Shown: piece after piece, positions 58,208 to 64,000 of the stretch
Layout of the letters: each line of letters begins with the position of its first letter
How positions within the stretch are numbered: position 1 is the stretch's first letter
Source of the DNA: JAKFYM01 sp964416595
Lineage (GTDB): Bacteria > Bdellovibrionota > UBA1018 > CAIPTA01
Length of the DNA stretch: 64,000 nt
Direction: 5' to 3'
Assembly (NCBI GenBank): GCA_964416595.1
Contig: CAYQES010000016.1
Span: forward strand, 1-64,000
Notes under the pieces: generated by a model
Databases searched by the model: none
What the model saw: only the letters and a program-made list of their open reading frames with translations
Told to the model about the DNA's origin: nothing
Program-made: the position numbers and the translations under genes

Positions 58208-58885
58208 AGAACGCAAATAAATAGCGATCAAACCTTACGGGCACTAGACTCCATCTTTGCCAGAGGTCGCCCCACCTCTTCCCAAGCCCTGCAAACCCAA
58301 AGTGAAATCCTTCGCGCAGCTCTTGCGCTCTTTAATGAGCGGGGAACCCATGTGGTCACAACCCATGAGATCGCAGAAAAAGCGAAAATTAGTCCAGGCA
58401 ATTTGTACTACCACTTTAAAAATAAAGAAGAAATTATCCGCTCGCTATTTTGGCAGATTGATCTTTTTTCCCATAGTAAATGGGCGGGCCGCGCACCGTT
58501 AAATCCGAAAGAAAGCATGGTGGATTTCATGCGCTTTTTCTTTGGCGAACTGAAAAGCTACCATTTTTTCTTTCGGGATTTTGCCCTGCTTTTAAGGAAC
58601 GATGCGGTTTTAGAAAAAATCTGGCGCTTTCGTTATGAACATCTCTTCAGTGCCATGAAACAAGCCGCCAATCTTTGGGTGCAGGCGGGAATTTTAAAGC
58701 CATTTAAAAGTGAGCAGGAAGTAGATGCCTTTATCGAAAACTTTTGGATCCTGGCTAACTTTTCCGGCGTGCATTTGGAAAATCGACAATCCGTGCAAAA
58801 ATCCACGGAGCTTTTGATCCAATACCTTTACCCCTATCATTCGGAAAAAGGGCAACGGGTGTTGGATTTGTATAAATGGGAGTAG
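58205..58885 (+). CDS. TetR/AcrR-family regulator
   Basis: 226 residues. TetR HTH in HVVTTHEIAEKAKISPGNLY followed by YHFKNKEEIIRSLF, then a helical ligand domain. It stands just after the MFS/APC transporter pair and carries a perfect 22-bp palindrome over its start, so it most likely represses itself and perhaps the transporters. An N-terminal extension of about 30 residues precedes the HTH. Convergent with the Y-family polymerase (0-base gap). Confidence 0.9.
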   Translation: MRTQINSDQTLRALDSIFARGRPTSSQALQTQSEILRAALALFNERGTHVVTTHEIAEKAKISPGNLYYHFKNKEEIIRSLFWQIDLFSHSKWAGRAPLNPKESMVDFMRFFFGELKSYHFFFRDFALLLRNDAVLEKIWRFRYEHLFSAMKQAANLWVQAGILKPFKSEQEVDAFIENFWILANFSGVHLENRQSVQKSTELLIQYLYPYHSEKGQRVLDLYKWE

Positions 58886-60112
58886 CTAAGTCTCCTCCTC
58901 TGTCGGAATCCGGGTAAAAGCAATCCGCAAAGGCGCCAAGTTTTCAGTTTCGTGGATGGCACCATAGTGCACAATATCTTTGCCAAAGCGATCGTTCACT
59001 TTATCAATGGCCGAAGTGAGCCGCGCCCGGCGGTGATCGTCGAATAAAGTGAGCTCCCGGCATTCCTCAGAAACAAGATCAGAGAAAACCATGCCCGTGG
59101 CCAAGATCCTGCCCTCCGGCAAACCGAGCCACATCTCGTTCACAGCTTGCACAAAGAGAGCCGTATCTTGGGTGCAAGGCAGGCGCCGATAATCTCCCCA
59201 ACTTTCCTGACCCAAAAATCGCACATAGATAGAAATGCTCTTGGCCCAAAAATTTTCCCTCCGCATGCGTAACGCAGCTTTAGAGGTGAGTTTTTTCAAA
59301 ATCCGCAACGCCCCCTCTTTATTCCGAAGCTCCGGCGGCAACACATGGGATTGGCTGATAGATTTTTGCTGGGTCTTTTTGCGCTCTAAATCTTCGCCCC
59401 TAAGTAAACTCCACATTTCTCTGCCATTCACACTTCCCCAGGCAAACCGCAACTCATCGGCGGAGAGAGAAAATAATTTCTCCATGCTGCGAATATCCCT
59501 GCGGTAGAGCCTTTCTTCCATGCGGGGACCAATGCCTGGAAGATCCCGCAGATTTAAAGAAAAAAGTTTTTCCGGTAAATCCTTAGGCCTAAGCACCGTG
59601 AGTCCATTGGGCTTTTTCATATCCGCCGCAATTTTTGCCAAATAGCGATTAGGCCCGAGGCCAATGGAACAGGTGAGATACTCTCCCACTTCCTTGGCAA
59701 TCGTGCGCTTGATCTTTTCCGCGAGAGCCGTGGCCACCTCCACGTTCTGCTGGGAGCCTATGAGGCGGCAAGCAATCTCGTCGATAGAACACACCGCCTC
59801 CACGGGCACACAAGATTCCACGGCCTCCACAATCAAGTTGTGGTAACGCACATAATTTTTATGATCACCCATCACAAAAATCATCTTCGGGCAGCGCCGC
59901 TTGGCCTCTCCCACACGGGTACCTGTTTTCACGCCAAATGCTTTGCCTTCGTAACTTACGGCTATGCAAGAAGTGGTATCTGCAAATAGAGGCACCACGG
60001 CCACGGGTTTGTGACGTAAACTTGGGTTCATTTCCTGCTCCACGGAAGCAAAGAAAGAATTCATGTCTAGATAGAGCCAGCGGACTTTTTCAGCGGATGA
60101 TTCAAGCGCCAT
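58886..60112 (-). CDS. Y-family DNA polymerase (DinB/Pol IV-like)
   Basis: 408 residues. Catalytic Asp in WLYLDMNSFFASVEQ and the SIDE motif (VCSIDEIACRL) are present, with a thumb HhH (LRDLPGIGPRMEERLYRRDI) and a little-finger domain. Translesion synthesis polymerase working on damaged DNA. No clear beta-clamp motif was found at the C-terminus (ends RIAFTRIPTEEET). No LexA-type box was recognised in the 60 bases upstream. Confidence 0.93.
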   Translation of the reverse strand: MALESSAEKVRWLYLDMNSFFASVEQEMNPSLRHKPVAVVPLFADTTSCIAVSYEGKAFGVKTGTRVGEAKRRCPKMIFVMGDHKNYVRYHNLIVEAVESCVPVEAVCSIDEIACRLIGSQQNVEVATALAEKIKRTIAKEVGEYLTCSIGLGPNRYLAKIAADMKKPNGLTVLRPKDLPEKLFSLNLRDLPGIGPRMEERLYRRDIRSMEKLFSLSADELRFAWGSVNGREMWSLLRGEDLERKKTQQKSISQSHVLPPELRNKEGALRILKKLTSKAALRMRRENFWAKSISIYVRFLGQESWGDYRRLPCTQDTALFVQAVNEMWLGLPEGRILATGMVFSDLVSEECRELTLFDDHRRARLTSAIDKVNDRFGKDIVHYGAIHETENLAPLRIAFTRIPTEEET

Positions 60113-60177
60113 ACAACTAGTCAGTATAGCAGAACCCCCATACTCTCACCTGGACGCGGCGAGGCACAAATTAGACG

Positions 60178-60912
60178 CTAAATATTATTTGCGCCCTTCG
60201 CCTTCTTGCCATGCCAAGCAGCATAAGCAGAAATCACACCGGGCAGCACAAATCCCATATAACCAACATACAAAAATATCCAAGCGCCAACGGCGGACCC
60301 AAAAATAAAGGCCAAGATAGATCCAATCCGCAAATAATTAGCCCTCAGCTCATTGCGAAGATTGTTTTTCTGCCAATCAAAAGTAACCAAGCGAGCCAGG
60401 CCCAAACCAAGATCCGTGGTAAGGCCGGTTAAGTGTGTGGTGCGAATCGAGCGTCCAGAAGAAGACGTAATGGCCGCATTTTGCAGCCCGCTAGCAAAGC
60501 ACAGCAGTACCAGCAAAACATAATTCTGCTTCAAGAGTCCGGTATTACCAAAATCCCCGAAGAAAAAAAGATCCCCTCCCCCAGCCGCCACAAATAAAGA
60601 AAGCGCGCTCAATCCCATTACCCAATCAAAGTGCGGTTTTTGCCCCAGATACATAGGACGGTCTATCCACAAGCCGGCTACAAATGCACCTAAGAGAAAA
60701 AATAATGGAACCGAAAGGATCCCTAAAGCCGCATGAATTTGGTGGCTCGCAAAATCCACCCCGAAAAGCGTGGCGAATCCTGTCACATGGCTCACGAACC
60801 GACCCGTGGCCAGAAAGCCACCCGCATTGATGGCACCTCCATTAAAACTCAAGAGGAACCAGTGCAGTACGACTAGGTTGCTCGCGTTCTGGTCAAAGCG
60901 GTGGTTGAACAT
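60178..60912 (-). CDS. DUF1275 (YoaK-like) membrane protein
   Basis: 244 residues, about six membrane helices. Family hallmarks NGGAINAGGFLATGRFVSHV and SGLQNAAITSSSGRSIRTTH with LTGLTTDLGLGLARL are present. Function of the family is unknown; predicted transporter-like. Stand-alone on the minus strand. Confidence 0.9.
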   Translation of the reverse strand: MFNHRFDQNASNLVVLHWFLLSFNGGAINAGGFLATGRFVSHVTGFATLFGVDFASHQIHAALGILSVPLFFLLGAFVAGLWIDRPMYLGQKPHFDWVMGLSALSLFVAAGGGDLFFFGDFGNTGLLKQNYVLLVLLCFASGLQNAAITSSSGRSIRTTHLTGLTTDLGLGLARLVTFDWQKNNLRNELRANYLRIGSILAFIFGSAVGAWIFLYVGYMGFVLPGVISAYAAWHGKKAKGANNI

Positions 60913-61064
60913 ATAAGCTGGCCCTAAAACAAATCCTACAATAAATACGAGATTTCTCTAGAAGTTTTTTGGCAGGGAAAATATTGGGCGGATCTTCGCT
61001 TTCGCAAGAAACTTGGCTGAACAACGGATTGCAATTAAGAAACCAATAATCTATAGAAAGCGGC

Positions 61065-61532
61065 ATGCAAGAAATCATTGCTGCCACTCCTTCTCACCTT
61101 CCTCAAGTGCGGGAGCTATTTGTGGAGTACGCCCATTCTTTAGATTTCGATCTTTGTTTCCAGGGATTCGACCAAGAACTAGCCTCACTTCCTGGGGATT
61201 ATTCTTCCCCTAAGGGCTGTATTCTTTTAGCTTATGTGAACGAAAAACCCGTCGGCTGCATTGCCCTTCGGCCTTTAAGTAATAAAATTTGCGAAATGAA
61301 ACGCCTCTATGTGCAACCTGCATTCCGCGGCCAAGGCCTAGGGCGGAAGTTAGCCGAAGCACTTTTGGAAAAAGCTCGCAACCTCGGCTATCACCATATG
61401 CGGCTCGATACAGTGCCAAGCATGAAGGCGGCGTTGGCGATGTATGCATCCTTGGGTTTTTACGACATTACTCCATACAGAGAAAATCCAATTGCGGGCT
61501 CTTCGTATTTGGAGAATGAACTTCAGGCTTAG
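61065..61532 (+). CDS. GNAT-family N-acetyltransferase
   Basis: 155 residues. GNAT motif A in VQPAFRGQGLGRKLAEALLE and CEMKRLYVQP are clear; MRLDTVPSMKAALAMYASLG matches motif B. Acetyl-CoA acyltransferase with unknown substrate. No Shine-Dalgarno is obvious before the ATG (gaaagcggc upstream has a weak AAGCGG). Confidence 0.88.
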   Translation: MQEIIAATPSHLPQVRELFVEYAHSLDFDLCFQGFDQELASLPGDYSSPKGCILLAYVNEKPVGCIALRPLSNKICEMKRLYVQPAFRGQGLGRKLAEALLEKARNLGYHHMRLDTVPSMKAALAMYASLGFYDITPYRENPIAGSSYLENELQA

Positions 61533-61652
61533 CTACCCCCACCTATCTCGATCCATGCTCATGATAATTTAACGGAGAATTTGTCAACGCTATTACCGGG
61601 TAAATCATCCATATGCGCTCATGCTCGAAAAGAATTGATACGATGGATAAGT

Positions 61653-62885
61653 ATGCAAAAAATATTTATCTTAGTACTTTTCATAACCCTAACCTCCAGT
61701 GAATCCCTAGCCCACCCCCGCTACGACGACGGGGATCGCTCCCTACAAACTAGTAGCGGCGGTGACCCGAGTGACAATCTACCGCTACCCGGTAGAGATG
61801 AAATTCGCTTCGGCGTGTATCAACCTTGGACAGGTGTGCTCCAAAATCTTAAAACCGAACTGGATCCAGAACGGAATTATGTGATTTGGATCAACATACC
61901 CGCTGGTCACCCCATGGATCTTCGCACGCTCGATAAATTTCGTAGTTGGGTGCTAGGCACACCGATCAAAGAGATGTCGATCAGCCATAATATGGTGGCC
62001 TGGCGCTGCCGAGGAAATAACGGCCAGATGTATGAAGCCGCCACGGGCATGACAGGCGAAGTAACTCACCAGACTCCCCAATTGATCTTAGGCAATTTTG
62101 GTCTCACTACTTTCCTTTCCGTTTTCACCGATGGCCACCTCAATCCCTCTTGGGAAGTATCGGGATATATCGAAGCAAACGTGGAGAAACGCGGTGTAGT
62201 GTTTGCCGGCTTTGAAGTAAGCGAAAGCGAATGCCGCAATATGAATGATTTTGTGCTCGAGTTCATCAATCATCCCAGCGAGCCGTTCCGCCGCTTTGGT
62301 CTTTTACCAAAACCCGCCCTCATGGAAGGCGGTGGTTGCGTGACTTTTGCCGCTGAACTCTTAAATCGCGCGGGGCTTCTACAATCCGTGATCCCAAGTT
62401 TCAATCGCAATCTGCGGGCCCGCCGGGAGCTCATGGGAGGAAATTTACCCAAAACTCCTCCCAATGTGGAACTTCCAGCCATGCCCTGGCTGCAAGGCCA
62501 AAAATATTCGATCCCTGTCTTAACCCTGGCGCTTTCTTCCTGGGAAAAGAAAGGTGGTAAGGCGATCGAAGTAGAGGTTATGGACCCTGAGCTCATGCTC
62601 TATTCCTTCAAGCAATTTGCTAACGCTTACCTCGATCAACTCCCTCCGGAGCAAAGAGAAGAAGAGAAAGCAGCCCTCGATAAAACTCCGCTCGGGCCTC
62701 GGGTGACTGTAGGCAAGCTTCTCTTTAAGAAAAAAACACGGACCCTAATCGACGATACTTTCAGCGGCATGAGTGAGGTGCGGGATCTAACAAGAAATTG
62801 GATCCGCGAAAAGCAAAGTGCCGGCTACCAGTTGCGAAGAGTGTGGACATCGGTGAACATGCCGGCCTTTTTGATGGAACGGTAG
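61653..62885 (+). CDS. Secreted protein of unknown function
   Basis: 410 residues from the ATG at 61653, with a signal peptide (MQKIFILVLFITLTSSESLA). The protein has a globular region with GGGCVTFAAELLNRAGLL, reminiscent of a Cys-containing papain-like or NlpC-like site but lacking a full recognisable triad, and a Lys/Arg-rich C-terminus. The frame is open upstream to 61581 without signal-like sequence. Function not recognised. Confidence 0.75.
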   Translation: MQKIFILVLFITLTSSESLAHPRYDDGDRSLQTSSGGDPSDNLPLPGRDEIRFGVYQPWTGVLQNLKTELDPERNYVIWINIPAGHPMDLRTLDKFRSWVLGTPIKEMSISHNMVAWRCRGNNGQMYEAATGMTGEVTHQTPQLILGNFGLTTFLSVFTDGHLNPSWEVSGYIEANVEKRGVVFAGFEVSESECRNMNDFVLEFINHPSEPFRRFGLLPKPALMEGGGCVTFAAELLNRAGLLQSVIPSFNRNLRARRELMGGNLPKTPPNVELPAMPWLQGQKYSIPVLTLALSSWEKKGGKAIEVEVMDPELMLYSFKQFANAYLDQLPPEQREEEKAALDKTPLGPRVTVGKLLFKKKTRTLIDDTFSGMSEVRDLTRNWIREKQSAGYQLRRVWTSVNMPAFLMER

Positions 62886-62965
62886 GAATTCACTGGAACC
62901 CGCAAGCCCTTTGAAAATGGAAGTGTGCGGTCTGAAATGGTGGTTTTGGAGAAGAGCCTGGCGAG

Positions 62966-63001
62966 CTACTCGTAAATCTCTTTACGGTGCCCCACCTTAA
63001 T
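62966..63001 (-). pseudogene. Remnant of a RelE/ParE-type toxin gene end
   Basis: Twelve bases past a stop, on the minus strand, the frame reads IKVGHRKEIYE then stop. This matches the conserved C-terminus of RelE-like toxins (VGHRKEIY). Nothing toxin-like remains upstream; an in-frame stop directly precedes it. Looks like the leftover of an old toxin-antitoxin locus between the secreted-protein and GNAT genes. Very short, so uncertain. Confidence 0.35.
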
Positions 63002-63033
63002 ACTTTATTAAAAAAATTCGTATAATTTGTGGC

Positions 63034-63684
63034 TCATTTTTTTAAATTTTTAAGAACCGCTGTTAGACTCAACTCTTCTTCGTTCTTACGCTCATGATAA
63101 GCGGAAAGATCCATCCTTTCATCCAAGTCCCGCCAATTAGAATTGTGCAAGCTATTCAGCACATGATCGCGCCAAGCGCCATTCACTCGCAGGTATTCTT
63201 TCGCAACACACTCCCGCTGGAAGCCTAATCGTTGCAACAACTGAGCGCTGCGTTCGTTTTCGGGCAAATGATTGGCCATAATGCGATGAATATTTAACTC
63301 ACCAAATGCATATTGGATCGCAGCCAGCAAACTTTCATGCATAATGCCTTGGCCTTGGTATTTTTTTGCAATCCCATAACCCAAATAACAGGCCTGAAAA
63401 GGTCCACGAGAAATTTGTGAAAACTCTAAAGAACCCATCATTTCATTTGTATTAGGCAAAAAGATAAATAGACGTAAAGCTTGGTCCGCAAGAAACGCTT
63501 CTGTATGTTTCGGAATTTTTTCTTTCCAAAAATCTTCTGTATAAAAATTTGCCGGATTCTTAGGGTCAAATGGCGCTAAGTGGGATTCATTTTCTTTAAA
63601 ATAGAGCAGGATGGCTGGAATATCTTCTAATGTTGGCAATCGCAGAATAGCTCTTTGGGTTTTGAGGCTAGGAAGCTTGCGCAT
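63034..63684 (-). CDS. RimJ/RimL-type GNAT acetyltransferase
   Basis: 216 residues. GYGIAKKYQGQGIMHESLLA is the GNAT motif A, and ANHLPENERSAQLLQRLGFQ is typical of ribosomal-protein Ser/Ala N-acetyltransferase relatives (RimJ/RimL). Substrate not certain. An extra C-terminal helix (YHERKNEEELSLTAVLKNLK) is present. Confidence 0.88.
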   Translation of the reverse strand: MRKLPSLKTQRAILRLPTLEDIPAILLYFKENESHLAPFDPKNPANFYTEDFWKEKIPKHTEAFLADQALRLFIFLPNTNEMMGSLEFSQISRGPFQACYLGYGIAKKYQGQGIMHESLLAAIQYAFGELNIHRIMANHLPENERSAQLLQRLGFQRECVAKEYLRVNGAWRDHVLNSLHNSNWRDLDERMDLSAYHERKNEEELSLTAVLKNLKK

Positions 63685-63781
63685 GAAGTTGGTGTAACAG
63701 ATTTTATTAAAAAATCATAAAAATAACCTCAAAGCCAAGGTAGCCATCAAATCCAAGAAGAATTCGAAAAATCAGTATTTT

Positions 63782-64000
63782 CTAAGCAGATTTCCTCTCC
63801 ACCCCACCCATTTCAAGAGGAAACTTACTTTCTTCCCAAGCCTTGAATCCTCCGTCCATTTCCATCACCGGATAACCGTGAGCGGCGAATTTCAATGCAG
63901 CTTTCGCAGCTAAATGACAGGCTTGAGAATAACAAAGCACAATGTTCACCTTGCTTTTATCTAAGCCAGCAAAAGTATCCCATTGGGTTTTCGGTAAATT
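63782..64000 (-). CDS. Rhodanese-like protein, 5' end outside window
   Basis: The last 72 residues of a rhodanese domain on the minus strand, running off the right edge. NIVLCYSQACHLAAKAALKF holds the active-site Cys loop region and MEMDGGFKAWEE the conserved end motif G-G-x-x-x-W. Sulfurtransferase or regulatory rhodanese; its N-terminal part is not visible. Confidence 0.85.
   Translation of the reverse strand, partial: NLPKTQWDTFAGLDKSKVNIVLCYSQACHLAAKAALKFAAHGYPVMEMDGGFKAWEESKFPLEMGGVERKSA

Noticed and set aside
62917..63000. 27-codon plus-strand frame starting MEVCGLKWWFW
   Set aside because: No ribosome site; better explained as the opposite strand of the toxin remnant and its surroundings.
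1..64000. tRNA, rRNA or CRISPR array
   Set aside because: I looked for T-loop-like GGTTCGAATC strings and regularly spaced direct repeats and saw none that hold up; small RNAs would need a covariance search.

Overview
Organism and general character. The window is a gene-dense stretch of a Gram-negative bacterial chromosome with moderate GC content and genes on both strands. Very many proteins carry signal peptides or lipoboxes. Three bacterial enhancer-binding (sigma-54) regulators, a complete Tad/Flp pilus locus with a fused TadZ-TadA ATPase, several FHA proteins, an NfrB-like glycosyltransferase and many orphan response regulators together suggest a member of the Bdellovibrionota (Bdellovibrio-like or Oligoflexia-like). 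This is an inference from gene content; no rRNA or other taxonomic marker is present, and I found no tRNA, rRNA or CRISPR array.

Layout. 1-3036: a chemoreceptor (running off the left edge) divergent from a CheY-like regulator and a CheC/CheX-like protein. 3069-7574: a two-component sigma-54 activator divergent from a sigma-54 promoter that reads a tightly overlapped operon (42-residue protein, sensorless sigma-54 activator, lipoprotein, secreted coiled-coil protein). 7686-13224: TraR/DksA-like protein, Lon protease, two CNNM/CorC-like membrane proteins and a REC protein. 13283-15985: two small secreted proteins and a secreted YD-repeat protein. 16018-31154: a minus-strand Tad/Flp locus. Part one is tadB, fused tadZ-tadA, secretin, cpaB, four TadE-like pseudopilins, prepilin peptidase and flp. 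Part two is tadC, DUF192, four FHA proteins and a degenerate PP2C-like protein. 31274-36000: YihY-like protein, secreted proteins and an orphan DppB/DppC permease pair. 36002-37390: an IS with one zinc-ribbon DDE transposase and terminal inverted repeats. 37394-48509: a membrane-anchored sigma-factor-like protein, TlpA-like thioredoxin, a 144-bp inverted-repeat element, a sigma-54 activator, TetR, a FeeM-like/PilZ protein, MsrBA, SodB, NfrB-like glycosyltransferase and GNATs.

48620-54682 is the most unusual region. It holds an XRE regulator, an OmpR-type regulator, a 95-residue orphan, a GNAT acyltransferase, a 10-codon reading frame with a perfect Shine-Dalgarno sequence, a heme-oxygenase-like (HDO) diiron-type enzyme and a YcaO protein. 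Convergent to these are a second, paralogous REC protein and a multi-membrane-segment histidine kinase. This looks like a small self-contained biosynthesis-plus-sensing unit, possibly for a modified peptide or small-molecule signal.

54752-64000: lipoprotein, MFS and APC transporters followed by a TetR whose candidate operator covers its own start codon, a Y-family DNA polymerase, a DUF1275 membrane protein, GNATs, a secreted orphan, a RelE-toxin remnant and the end of a rhodanese gene. Assignments rest on motif reading only; no database search was possible.
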